Positions 52,018 to 59,888 are shown, numbered from the stretch's first letter. The stretch is DNA of 64,000 bases from Vicinamibacteria bacterium (GCA_025994075.1 JAMQGV010000037.1:1-64000), one strand, 5' to 3'. Notes: a model not told the origin generated them from the sequence alone. A program made the numbers and translations.

Positions 52018-53507
52018 TTGAACCTCACGATCCGCTGGCCACGCGCATCCCAGGCCAGCACGGCGCCGGCTGGATCGAGGGTGACGGCCTGCGGCCGCTT
52101 CAGCTCCTCGCCGGCGAGCGTCGCCAGCAACTGGCCGGCGCGAGAGATCACGAGCACCCCCTGCTCCTCGTCGGCGACGTAGAGGTTGCCGTAGGAGTCG
52201 ATCGCGAAGTCGGCCGGCTTGCGCAGCTCGAAGCCGCCGCCGCGCGGGCCGTAGGTCCGCAGCAGGCGACCGCGCTCGTCGAAGACCTCGACGGCCCTCA
52301 GGTTCTTCGACAGGGCGAGCACCTCGCGCTCCGTCGAGAGCGCGAGGCGGGTCACCTCGCGCTCCTTGGAATCGCCGAAGGCGCCCTTGTGGGCGCCGGC
52401 GGCGTCGAAGCGGTGGATCACCTTGCTCTTGCCATCCGCGACGAGAAGGCTTCCGTCGGCGAGGCGCAGCCCCGCCTTCAGGTCCTCGAGCGCCTTGACC
52501 TCGCCGGGCTTGTTGCCGGGCACCGCGAAGCTCTTGACGTCGCGCCCGAGCCGCACGCCCAGCTTGCCGGTGACCGCCAGCTCGCCGTCGGCGGAGAACG
52601 CCAGGCTGCGCACCTCGGGTCCGGGCAGGCTGGGCCCCATCTTGCCCTGGGCGTCGAAGGGCACGACCGACTTCGTCTTGCCCGAGGCGACCCACAGCGT
52701 GCCGTCGGCCGCCATCGCGAGCCCGGCCACGTCCTTCAGGATGTCGCCGCCGCCGACCGCGTAGCCGGCGTCGACGGAGAACGCGGCGCGCCCCGCGGCG
52801 TGGAGCCGCCACAGCGAGGTCGTGCGCAACAGCGCCACGGCCGCCGCCGGCGACTCGGGGAAGCGGTTGCGGACCTGCTGGAACTCCTCGATCGCGCGCA
52901 GCGCCTCGCCCTGCAGCGCGAGGCAGTGGCCGACGAGGTACTGCGCCTCGGGCGCGGCGTCGGAGGCGGGGTACTCGAGCGCGACGCGGCGGGCGAGGTG
53001 GGCGGCGTCCTGCAGCGCCCCGGCCCGGCGCTGGGCCTCGGCCGAGGCCTTGAGCGCCCGCGGCACCCACTCGCTGCGCGGATACAGCCGCGACACGCGG
53101 GCGAACTGAGCCAGGGCGTCGTCGATCTCGGCGCTGCCGGTCGCCCGCTCCAGCGTCAGCCAGCCCAGGTAGTAGTAGGCGCCAGGGGCCGCGTCGCTCT
53201 GCGGGTACTGCTTCGCCACCGTGTCGAACGCCTCGCGCGCCTTCGCGTAGTCGCGGTCGACCTCGAGGTGGAAGCGACCGATCTCGAGGATCGCGTCGTC
53301 GACCGAGGCCGTCGCCTGGAAGCCGGTGGCGATGGTGTTGAAGTTGTCGAGCGCCTGCTTGTGCTTGCCCTGCTGGCGGTAGTTGCGGCCGTCCTCGAGC
53401 AACCCCCGGGCCTGCTCCTCGGGAGAGGCCTGGGCGAGGCCGAGAGGGGCCCAGCCGGCGAGCGCGAGCGCGGCGACGAAGGAGCGACGTCGGGCCGTTC
53501 GCAGCAT
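52014..53507 (-). CDS. Exported TPR / NHL-type propeller protein
   Basis: 497 residues with a signal peptide (RSFVAALALAGWAPLGLA). The N-terminal half (about 30-240) is built of TPR units (LLEDGRNYRQQGKHKQALDN, AREAFDTVAKQYPQSDAAPG, AIEEFQQVRNRFPESPAAA) similar to the YbgF/BamD style. The C-terminal half is a six-bladed NHL/SMP-30-like propeller (GLAMAADGTLWVASGKTKSV, LRLADGSLLVADGKSKVIHR, FAIDSYGNLYVADEEQGVLV). Likely periplasmic scaffold. It lies between the PEGA kinase (48-base gap) and the PEGA/PDZ protein (GTGA overlap). A TAGAAT nine bases before the ATG may give it its own start site. Confidence 0.85.
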   Translation of the reverse strand: MLRTARRRSFVAALALAGWAPLGLAQASPEEQARGLLEDGRNYRQQGKHKQALDNFNTIATGFQATASVDDAILEIGRFHLEVDRDYAKAREAFDTVAKQYPQSDAAPGAYYYLGWLTLERATGSAEIDDALAQFARVSRLYPRSEWVPRALKASAEAQRRAGALQDAAHLARRVALEYPASDAAPEAQYLVGHCLALQGEALRAIEEFQQVRNRFPESPAAAVALLRTTSLWRLHAAGRAAFSVDAGYAVGGGDILKDVAGLAMAADGTLWVASGKTKSVVPFDAQGKMGPSLPGPEVRSLAFSADGELAVTGKLGVRLGRDVKSFAVPGNKPGEVKALEDLKAGLRLADGSLLVADGKSKVIHRFDAAGAHKGAFGDSKEREVTRLALSTEREVLALSKNLRAVEVFDERGRLLRTYGPRGGGFELRKPADFAIDSYGNLYVADEEQGVLVISRAGQLLATLAGEELKRPQAVTLDPAGAVLAWDARGQRIVRFK

Positions 53508-53516
53508 TTCGCCGCG

Positions 53517-53522
53517 ATTCTA
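53517..53522 (-). promoter_or_regulatory. Possible leaderless -10 (TAGAAT) for the TPR/NHL gene
   Basis: TAGAAT on the minus strand ends nine bases before the ATG at 53507, in the 48-base gap after the kinase gene. No -35 matches. If used, it would let the three downstream genes be made without the kinase and phosphatase. Confidence 0.4.
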
Positions 53523-53555
53523 GCGCGCCCGACCCGCGCCGGCCGGCGCCGGCCA

Positions 53556-55511
53556 CTAGTCCTTGCGACCCGTCACGTAGGCCGTCGCGCCCGCGGGCAC
53601 CTCGACCGTCTGCTCGCGTCGGGTGCCGTCCGGCCACTTGAAGGCGACGGTGTGGCGCCCGGCCGCCATCGCGCGGTTGAGGATCGGCGGGTAGTCGACG
53701 AAGGCGCCGTCGACGAACACCTCGCAGTTGTCGGGGTTGGCGTTGACGCTGAGCTTGCCGGCCTCCGGCGCCCGCAGCGAGGCCTCGCCGCCGGCGGTGA
53801 TCTGGACCTGCACGGTGTGGCGCAGGAACAGCGACTCCGACACCAGCGTGACGCTGTGCTGCCCCTGCGGCAGCTTGACGGCCGCGGAGGTCTCGCCGCG
53901 GGCCAGGGCGCGGCCCCGGAACACGACGTCGACGGGATAGCTCGACGTCACCCGCAGCGTGCCGGGAGGCCCGGACGGCTCCAGCGCGACCTTCACCTCG
54001 GCGGGCAGCTTGCCGGCGACGAGGCGCGTCTCGTGCGACTCGTGGCCGGCGAGGCTCAGCACCAGGCGGTGGTCGCCCGCGACCGGCACCTCGATCGTGA
54101 GCGGCGTGGTGCCCAGCTTGCGGCCGTCGAGCGCCACCGAGGCGCCGGCGGGTTCGCTCTGCACCGGCAGCTTCGCAACCGCCGGCGGGGCCGGGCTCGG
54201 GGCTTCGGCGGACGGCGCCGGGCCCGGCGGCGGCGTGACGATCGGGGCGCCCTGCAGCGTCCCTGGCGTGGCCGGATCGCGACGGTCGCCGAACATCAGC
54301 CAGCCCCCGGCGACCACCGCCACGGCCAGCCCGAGCGCTCCGGCGACCACGAGGCCGCGGCCCGGGGCCGCGGGCGGGGCCGCGGTTGCCAGCGCGGTGG
54401 CCGTCGCCTCCGCGTGGCGAGCCGTCGCGGCGCCGACCTGCTCGAAGGTGGCCTCCAGTTCCGGGTAGGCGTCCGGGGCCGGCGCCGGCGGCTGCTTGTG
54501 GCGCTGGAGGTCGCGCAGTGCCGCGCGCAGCGCCCGTCTCGCTTCCACCGAGGAGGGGTTCTGTTGCGCGAGCTCGCGCAGCGCTCGGGCCGACTCCTCG
54601 AACTGGCCGTCGCGGGCGAGCCGGCGCGCCGCGTGAATCGCGTCCTGGACCGGCGCCGGCGTCTGCAGCGCGAACTCGGCCAGCACGGCCTGCAGCTCGT
54701 CGGCGAGGCGGGCCGCGCCCGGCCAGCGATCGTCGGGGCTCTTGGCCAGCGCGCGGTCGACGATCGCCTGCAGCGGGTCCTTGAAGTCGCCGAGGTCGGA
54801 GCCGAGCCGCGGGTGCGGCTCGTTGACGATCTTGTAGAGGATCTCGGGCGTGTCCTTGCCGGTGAACGGCCGCCGCCCCTCCAGCATCTCGTGGAGGATC
54901 ACGCCCATCGAGAAGACGTCGGAGCGGCCGTCCAGGTTGTGGCCGCGGATCTGCTCTGGGCTCATGTAGTAGACGGTGCCCACCATCATCCCGGTGCGGG
55001 TGACGCCGGTCGCGCCGAGCTTGGCGATCCCGAAGTCCATGATCTTGGCGGTGCCGTCCTCGAGCAGCCGGATGTTGGACGGCTTCATGTCGCGGTGGAC
55101 GATCCCGTGCTCGTGGGCGAAAGCCAGCCCGCGCAGCACCTGGATCACGACCTCGAGCTTCTCCTGCAGCAGCAGCGCCTCGCCCGAGCGCAGCAGCGCC
55201 TCGAGGTCCATGCCGGGCAGCAGCTCCATCGCGATGAAGGGGGTGCCGCGGCTTTCGCCCAGCTCGTAGACGGTGACGATGTTGGGATGCTGCAGGCGGG
55301 CGGCCGCCTTGGCCTCGATCTCGAAGCGGCGCCGGCTCTCCTCGTCGAGAGTGCCCTCGACGGTCAGCGTCTTGACCGCGACCTCTCGCTCGAGCGCCTC
55401 GTCGAGCCCGCGGTAGACCATGCCCATGCCGCCCTTGCCCAGGCGGCCGGTGACGACGTAGCGCCCGACGCGCGGGCGGCTGCGCGGGGCGGGCTCGGCG
55501 GCGCCGGCCAC
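53556..55511 (-). CDS. Ser/Thr protein kinase with TM helix and PEGA domain
   Basis: 651 residues. Cytoplasmic Hanks kinase (about 18-275) with GKGGMGMVYRGLD, Lys47 in VAVKTLT, HRDMKPSNI (Asp141), DFGIAK (Asp159), GTVYYMSPEQI. A juxtamembrane linker is followed by one TM helix (about 386-407) and an extracytoplasmic part with a PEGA repeat (LPVQSEPAGASVALDGRKLG) and two similar beta units (GTLRVTSSYPVDVVFRGRAL, LSVNANPDNCEVFVDGAFVD). This is a receptor-like kinase of PknB layout with PEGA in place of PASTA. GTG start, six bases after the PP2C stop; kinase and phosphatase form a classic pair, and the operon also encodes an FHA reader. Confidence 0.94.
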   Translation of the reverse strand: MAGAAEPAPRSRPRVGRYVVTGRLGKGGMGMVYRGLDEALEREVAVKTLTVEGTLDEESRRRFEIEAKAAARLQHPNIVTVYELGESRGTPFIAMELLPGMDLEALLRSGEALLLQEKLEVVIQVLRGLAFAHEHGIVHRDMKPSNIRLLEDGTAKIMDFGIAKLGATGVTRTGMMVGTVYYMSPEQIRGHNLDGRSDVFSMGVILHEMLEGRRPFTGKDTPEILYKIVNEPHPRLGSDLGDFKDPLQAIVDRALAKSPDDRWPGAARLADELQAVLAEFALQTPAPVQDAIHAARRLARDGQFEESARALRELAQQNPSSVEARRALRAALRDLQRHKQPPAPAPDAYPELEATFEQVGAATARHAEATATALATAAPPAAPGRGLVVAGALGLAVAVVAGGWLMFGDRRDPATPGTLQGAPIVTPPPGPAPSAEAPSPAPPAVAKLPVQSEPAGASVALDGRKLGTTPLTIEVPVAGDHRLVLSLAGHESHETRLVAGKLPAEVKVALEPSGPPGTLRVTSSYPVDVVFRGRALARGETSAAVKLPQGQHSVTLVSESLFLRHTVQVQITAGGEASLRAPEAGKLSVNANPDNCEVFVDGAFVDYPPILNRAMAAGRHTVAFKWPDGTRREQTVEVPAGATAYVTGRKD

Positions 55512-55517
55512 GGCGGC

Positions 55518-56282
55518 CTACGCCTCGAAGCGCAGCAGGACGACGGTGATGTTGTCCTCGCCGCCGTTGCGGTTGGCCTCGTCGACCAGGACCTGGGCGG
55601 CCTTCTGGACGTCGTCCTTCGACTCGCCCAGCAGGCGGGCGATCTCCTCGTCGGTGACCATGGTGGTCAGCCCGTCGGAGCACAGCAGCAGCACGTCACC
55701 CGCCGCCAGCGGGACCTCCTGCAGGTCCACCTGCAGGTCGGCGCGTCCGCCCAGCGCCCGCGTCACGACGTTGCGCAGCGGGTGGGAGCGCGCCTGCTCG
55801 GCCGAGATGATGCCGTTCTGGAGCTGCTCGTTGACCCAGGAGTGATCGGAGGTGAGCTGCTCGAAGGCGTCGCCGCGCAGGCGGTAGATGCGGGAGTCGC
55901 CGACGTGGCCGAGCACCGCCGTGTCGCCGTCGATCAGGACGGCCGCCACGGTCGTGGCCATGCCCTCGTACTCCGCCTTGTCGCGGGTCGCGTCGAGCAC
56001 CTTGCGGTTGGCGAACCGGATCGCCGTCTTCAACCGGTTGCCGTGGAGGGAGATCTCCTCCTCGAAGCCGAACGGCCAGGTGACCTCGTCGTCGCTGCCG
56101 GTCAGCTCGATGAACTCGTTGATGGCCTCGACCGCGACCTTGGAGGCGATCTCGCCGGCGGCGTGGCCGCCCATGCCGTCGGCGACCACGAAGAGCTTCT
56201 GCCCCTCGTTGACGAAGTGGCTGTCTTCGTTCCCCTTGCGCTTGCGGCCGACGTCGCTGATCGCCTGGTACGAGATGTTCAT
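55518..56282 (-). CDS. PP2C-family Ser/Thr phosphatase
   Basis: 254 residues. Metal-dependent phosphatase of the PrpC/PstP type: QAISDVGRKRKGNEDSHFVN (Asp20), LFVVADGMGGHAAGEIAS (Asp35), TTVAAVLIDGDTAVLGHVGD, SRIYRLRGD, LLLCSDGLTTMVTDEEIA and NRNGGEDNITVVLLRF supply the metal ligands. Cytoplasmic. It should reverse the action of the kinase encoded immediately downstream. The 98-base gap upstream holds a 12-base palindrome and a weak promoter. Confidence 0.96.
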   Translation of the reverse strand: MNISYQAISDVGRKRKGNEDSHFVNEGQKLFVVADGMGGHAAGEIASKVAVEAINEFIELTGSDDEVTWPFGFEEEISLHGNRLKTAIRFANRKVLDATRDKAEYEGMATTVAAVLIDGDTAVLGHVGDSRIYRLRGDAFEQLTSDHSWVNEQLQNGIISAEQARSHPLRNVVTRALGGRADLQVDLQEVPLAAGDVLLLCSDGLTTMVTDEEIARLLGESKDDVQKAAQVLVDEANRNGGEDNITVVLLRFEA

Positions 56283-56311
56283 CGGGCTCCCGAGTCACCA
56301 GCGGCCGGAGG

Positions 56312-56367
56312 ACCGCCCCGCTCCGCGCTGAGTAGAACCGAAAAATATCCGTCGGGCAAGCGCTTGC
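56312..56367 (-). promoter_or_regulatory. Weak promoter and 12-base palindrome upstream of PP2C
   Basis: In the 98-base gap between the DnaJ-TPR gene and PP2C, a perfect palindrome GCAAGCGCTTGC (56356-56367) ends in TTGC that overlaps a TTGCCC -35-like hexamer on the minus strand; TCTACT lies 17 bases further on as -10. An AT-rich patch (56338-56350) stands out in this GC-rich DNA. Could be an operator-covered promoter for the PP2C-kinase operon; the hexamers match consensus only 4 of 6 each. Confidence 0.35.
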
Positions 56368-56380
56368 GGGTCGCCCCGCA

Positions 56381-57025
56381 TCACTTGCGCCGCAGCAGTC
56401 CGCCCAGTCCCCCCGGGCTCGCGGGGGCCGGCTCCGGGTCCAGCGCGCGCAGTTCCTCCCGGATCTCCGCGTCGTCCGGGGCCAGTTGCAGGGCCGCCTC
56501 GAACGCGCGGCGGGCGCGCAGCTTGAGCCCCTGGCCGGCCAGCAGCCGGCCCAGCTCCGCGTGCCAGGCCGGCGTCCGCGGGGCCAGCCGGATCGCCGTC
56601 TCCCAGGCCGCGGCCGCCTCCCGCACCCAGCGCGGGTTCTTCGACAGCGCCTGCGCCAGCGCGGCGTGGTGCACGGCCTTGTCCGGCTGGCGGTCGGCGG
56701 CCACCCGGAACAGCTCCACCGCCGTGTGGTAGTCCTTCTGCTCCATCGCCGCCCGCCCGCGGTTGAACGCGTCTTCGGCGACGCGCTCCGGCGTGTCCAG
56801 CTTCGGCCGCGACAGCGAGACGTCGTAGTCGCGGCGCTGGGCCTCGTTGGACAGCGTGTTGAAGGCCGAGGTGGCCTCGGTGAAGAGCGCCTGGGCCGCC
56901 TTGCGCTGCTCGGGGTCGGTGAAGCGGTCGGGGTGCTTCTCGCGGGCGATCATGGCGTAGGCCTTGCGGATCTCCGCCGCGGAGGCGTTGCGGGCCACGC
57001 CGAGGATCTCGTAGAAGTCGGCCAC
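56381..57025 (-). CDS. DnaJ-domain TPR protein
   Basis: 214 residues from a GTG one base after the upstream stop. J domain at about 1-68: DFYEILGVARNASAAEIRKA, EKHPDRFTDPEQRKAA with the HPD motif that stimulates Hsp70 ATPase, and AFNTLSNEAQRRDYDV. TPR helices follow (AFNRGRAAMEQKDYHTAVEL, HAALAQALSKNPRWVREAAA, LGRLLAGQGLKLRARRAFEA) and an acidic/Pro tail ending in GLGGLLRRK. No zinc-finger or substrate-binding domain of canonical DnaJ, so it is a specialised co-chaperone or adaptor. It belongs to the rodZ-like/NPRTP-repeat gene group upstream. Confidence 0.92.
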   Translation of the reverse strand: MADFYEILGVARNASAAEIRKAYAMIAREKHPDRFTDPEQRKAAQALFTEATSAFNTLSNEAQRRDYDVSLSRPKLDTPERVAEDAFNRGRAAMEQKDYHTAVELFRVAADRQPDKAVHHAALAQALSKNPRWVREAAAAWETAIRLAPRTPAWHAELGRLLAGQGLKLRARRAFEAALQLAPDDAEIREELRALDPEPAPASPGGLGGLLRRK

Positions 57026-57026
57026 G

Positions 57027-58094
57027 TCAGTTCTTCTGCTGCGCCTTCACGAAGCGCTGGGCGGCCTTGCGCACCGCCTCGGAGACGTTCTTGTCGACGG
57101 CCAGCATCTTGATGTCGCGCGGGCTGAGGCGGCTGACCAGGCCCATCGAGACGCCGACCGGCGTGCGCGGGTTCTTCACCAGGTTGGCGATCACCGTGTA
57201 CTTCTTCGTCCACTCGCGATGGGTGCCGATCTTGCGCAGCACCTCGTCGGACACGTTCTTCATCGACGCGAACGACTCGACCTCCGCGTCGGTCAGCTTG
57301 GGGCTGCCCAGCACCGCCGTGCAGACCAGGCGGTTGGGATCGCGGATCAGGATCGAGCGTTCTTCGCGGCCCGACTTGAGCGCGGTGATCACTTTCTGCG
57401 CCGTCGACATCTGGAAGATGCGCTTGACCACCGAGACCGGGCCCTCCTGCGCGCGCTCCGCCGCGTCGAGCCGCGCCAGCGCCTCCTCCTCGGTCAGCGG
57501 AGCCTCGGGCTCCGGCTCCGGCTCCGGCTCCGGGGGCGGCGGTGGCGCAGTCTCGGCGGCCGCGGGCGGCGGCTCGGGGGCGGCGGGCTCGGCGCCGATC
57601 CGGAAGGACTCGCGCAACTCGCGCAGGCGGCGGTTCTGGTCGCGGTTGAGGCTCGTGTTGCGTTCCAGGGCCTCGAGCAGCGACGTGCGCCGCAGCAGGC
57701 GCACCTGGTTGATGACGACCAGCTCGGCCAGCGCCTCGGGCAGGTCGGCGGCGACCGCCTCGATCGCCTCGTCCGGCGTCGAGACGTTCTGCAGCGCGAA
57801 CTCGCGGAGGTCGGCCTCGGGGCGCGAGCGCACCGCCCAGGCGAGCACGGCCGGCGGTGTCGACTTGTCCTTGAGCAGCGGCCTCAGCTCGGCCGCCGGC
57901 GCCTTCTGCAGGCTGTCGGCGGCCGCCGCGCGCACCGCCTCGTCGCGGTCGTCGACGAGCAGCACGTAGAGGTCGAGCAGGTCTTCGGTCTTGAGCGGGA
58001 GCGCGCCCTGAGCCGCCATCAGCCGCAGCTCGCGCGGCACGCTGCCGGCGCGGAACTGCTCGACGAGGGGGTTGGGGACGCGAGCCTCGGCCAT
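57027..58094 (-). CDS. HEAT-like repeat protein with C-terminal NPRTP repeat
   Basis: 355 residues of unknown function, no signal or TM. The N-terminal half is helical with HEAT-like units (LYVLLVDDRDEAVRAAAADS, LAWAVRSRPEADLREFALQN). A Pro/Glu linker with EPEPEPEPE is encoded by a four-copy six-base repeat. The C-terminal part (about 215-350) is again helical (FQMSTAQKVITALKSGREER, LVCTAVLGSPKLTDAEVESF) and ends in a unit starting NPRTPVGVSMGLVSRLSP (about residue 308), which recurs in the 237-residue protein two genes upstream. Likely a cytoplasmic scaffold. Seven bases after the RodZ-like gene and one base before the DnaJ-TPR gene. Confidence 0.8.
   Translation of the reverse strand: MAEARVPNPLVEQFRAGSVPRELRLMAAQGALPLKTEDLLDLYVLLVDDRDEAVRAAAADSLQKAPAAELRPLLKDKSTPPAVLAWAVRSRPEADLREFALQNVSTPDEAIEAVAADLPEALAELVVINQVRLLRRTSLLEALERNTSLNRDQNRRLRELRESFRIGAEPAAPEPPPAAAETAPPPPPEPEPEPEPEAPLTEEEALARLDAAERAQEGPVSVVKRIFQMSTAQKVITALKSGREERSILIRDPNRLVCTAVLGSPKLTDAEVESFASMKNVSDEVLRKIGTHREWTKKYTVIANLVKNPRTPVGVSMGLVSRLSPRDIKMLAVDKNVSEAVRKAAQRFVKAQQKN
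57508..57531 (-). repeat. Four-copy GGCTCC hexanucleotide repeat
   Basis: Four perfect copies of a six-base unit encode the Glu-Pro run in the linker of the 355-residue protein. Changes in copy number would stay in frame and alter linker length only. Confidence 0.8.
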
Positions 58095-58101
58095 CGGCCG
58101 G

Positions 58102-58896
58102 TCAGGCCCCGGGCGGTCGAGCGGCGGCGGCGTCCTGGACCAGGGCGGGCAGCGTCTGGCGCGAGATCACGATGCCCTTCTTCACCTCGCCGCTCCGGCC
58201 GAGCGGGAGGCCGGGGCGGTCGTTGACGCTGAAGCTGAGGCCGCCCGCGTTGCCGACCGAGAGCACGAGCTCGTCGCGGGCCTCGATCGTCTGGCGCTCG
58301 CCGGCAGCCAGCTCGCGCGAGAGACGGGTCTCGCCGTCGGCCTTGATCTCCACCCAGCAGTCGGCGTCGGCGGTCACCTGCAGCACCAGCCCGGACGGCG
58401 GAGCCGGGGTGTAGACGGGCACCGGTGGCAGCGTGACCGGCGGCACGGGAGCGACGTCGGTGATCGTCACCTCGGGCGCGGGGGCCGGACGCGAGCCGAG
58501 GCCCGGCGTCGCCAGCCAGGCGACGATCGTGACCAGGGCCAGCGCGCCTGCCGCCAGTGCCCGCCACGGCACGCCGTGCACCGGCGTGGTGCCGGCCGCG
58601 ACCGGCGCGGGCCGCGGCGTCTCGAGGCCCGACGAGTAGAGGAAGTCGGCCACGGCGCGATCCGGGTCGAGCCCGAGGAACTTCGCGTACTGGCGCACGA
58701 ACGCGCGCGGGAACAGGCCGCCCGGCAGCACGTCGATCCGCCCCTGCTCGAGAGCCTCGAGGAAGCGGATCGAGATCTTGGTCGCATCGGCGACGTCGCG
58801 CAGGCTGATGCCCCTCAGCTCGCGCTCGCGCCGGAGGTTCTCCCCGAACGAACCCACCGCGTCCCTCGTCCCTGTCTTGCCCGACCGAAAATCCAA
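58102..58896 (-). CDS. rodZ: RodZ-like helix-turn-helix membrane protein
   Basis: 264 residues. N-terminal Cro/C1-type HTH of the RodZ kind (about 16-85): SFGENLRRERELRGISLRDV, ATKISIRFLEALEQGRIDVL, PGGLFPRAFVRQYAKFLGLD. One TM helix (about 112-132, WRALAAGALALVTIVAWLA) and a periplasmic beta domain of DUF4115 type (LQVTADADCWVEIKADGETR, GNAGGLSFSVNDRPGLPLG). RodZ links MreB filaments to the wall-elongation machinery. The TTG at 58896 gives the full frame, but the GTG at 58857, preceded by GAGGGA, gives a more usual N terminus. A good TTGACA/TAGCAT promoter lies just upstream. Confidence 0.88.
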   Translation of the reverse strand: MDFRSGKTGTRDAVGSFGENLRRERELRGISLRDVADATKISIRFLEALEQGRIDVLPGGLFPRAFVRQYAKFLGLDPDRAVADFLYSSGLETPRPAPVAAGTTPVHGVPWRALAAGALALVTIVAWLATPGLGSRPAPAPEVTITDVAPVPPVTLPPVPVYTPAPPSGLVLQVTADADCWVEIKADGETRLSRELAAGERQTIEARDELVLSVGNAGGLSFSVNDRPGLPLGRSGEVKKGIVISRQTLPALVQDAAAARPPGA

Positions 58897-58920
58897 ACGC
58901 CGTGAAACTGAAGCCGCTGG

Positions 58921-58950
58921 ATGCTAGAGGGAAGCTCGAGGGGGTGTCAA
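58921..58950 (-). promoter_or_regulatory. Sigma-70 type promoter of the rodZ-like gene
   Basis: On the minus strand TTGACA (58950 to 58945) and TAGCAT (58926 to 58921) are 18 bases apart, the same spacing as the tRNA-Leu promoter. The TGA inside TTGACA is the stop codon of the upstream 237-residue gene. It would drive the rodZ-like, NPRTP-repeat and DnaJ-TPR genes. Confidence 0.75.
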
Positions 58951-59660
58951 CCCGCGGCCAGCCGGCCGGCGGCCACTCGCAGCAGCGTGTGCAAGCCCGG
59001 GTGGCCGGCGACCTCGCGCAGGTCGAGCGGCGTCAGCTTCGAGAGCTGGCCCAGTGCCACGGGCAGCGGGGCCCGCGGCCCGAGCACGAGCGCGCGTCGC
59101 ACGGCGTACTCCTCGCGGAACCGCCAGCACTCGGCTGCCCGCTCGAAGAGCGGTGGCGGGGCGTCGGCGGCCTGCAGCAGCGCCGCCAGCCGCGACGGCG
59201 TCAGGTGCCGCGACTCCAGCGCGGCGTCGACGATCCGCACGTCGTCGTGGCGCAACAGGGTCTCGAGCACGCGCCCGGTCGCGAGCCGCGCGATCGCCAG
59301 CAACTCGCCCGCGACCAGGTCGCGCAGGCGGTCGAACAGCGCGCCTTCGGCGCGGTGGCGGATCGCTGCAGCCAGCCGGGCGTCGCCCGCGGCGTGGGCG
59401 AGGTCGGCGTGGCGCAGGCCGGGGATCAGCTTCAGCGCCGCAGCCCGCGGCGTGCGGGGGTTGCACGCCAGCGCGCCGGCGACCCGCGCGTCGCGCGAGC
59501 GCGCGTGGTGGGCCGCCGCCTCCAGCAACGCCGGTGGCAACGGGTGGCGCAGGACGCTGGCCAGCGCGGCCGTGTCGTCGGCGGAATCGAGGAACTCCCG
59601 CGCGGCGGCCGGGCCCGGGGCGAGGGACCGGGCGCGCGCGAGGAGCGCCTCGGCGGTCAT
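58947..59660 (-). CDS. Helical-repeat protein with NPRTP units
   Basis: 237 residues, unknown function, no signal or TM. Alpha-helical throughout, with HEAT-like units. Two copies of a roughly 40-residue unit are visible: one beginning NPRTPRAAALKLIPGLRHAD (about residue 67) and one beginning GPRAPLPVALGQLSKLTPLD (about 195); a third copy ends the 355-residue protein encoded two genes downstream. The ATG overlaps the stop of the small membrane protein gene as ATGA. Its own stop codon forms part of the -35 of the rodZ-like gene. Probably cytoplasmic scaffold of the same complex as the 355-residue protein. Confidence 0.75.
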   Translation of the reverse strand: MTAEALLARARSLAPGPAAAREFLDSADDTAALASVLRHPLPPALLEAAAHHARSRDARVAGALACNPRTPRAAALKLIPGLRHADLAHAAGDARLAAAIRHRAEGALFDRLRDLVAGELLAIARLATGRVLETLLRHDDVRIVDAALESRHLTPSRLAALLQAADAPPPLFERAAECWRFREEYAVRRALVLGPRAPLPVALGQLSKLTPLDLREVAGHPGLHTLLRVAAGRLAAG

Positions 59661-59878
59661 TCCCGGCGCAGCAGGTCGTGGATCTCGGCGGCGGCCAGCA
59701 CCAGGTTGACGAGTCCCAGGCCGCTGACGGCGCCGCGCACGAACGGGTTCGTCAGCAAGGCGCGGACCGCGGTGTGGGGCCCGAACCACTGGTGCGCCTC
59801 CCACAGCGACGTCCACGGCGCCACTGTCAGGATCAGGCCGACCAGCACGGAACTCGCGACCGAGAGGACGTGGGCCAA
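59657..59878 (-). CDS. Small two-helix membrane protein
   Basis: 73 residues from a TTG start, ten bases after the large TPR gene. Two hydrophobic helices (about 3-21, LSVASSVLVGLILTVAP; about 47-66, RGAVSGLGLVNLVLAAAEI) joined by WTSLWEAHQWFGPHTAVRAL. No family recognised. It overlaps the helical-repeat gene by ATGA, which supports it being a real coding gene rather than a chance frame. It may anchor the neighbouring cytoplasmic proteins to the membrane; this is inference from position. Confidence 0.65.
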   Translation of the reverse strand: MAHVLSVASSVLVGLILTVAPWTSLWEAHQWFGPHTAVRALLTNPFVRGAVSGLGLVNLVLAAAEIHDLLRRE

Positions 59879-59888
59879 TCGCGCGGCC

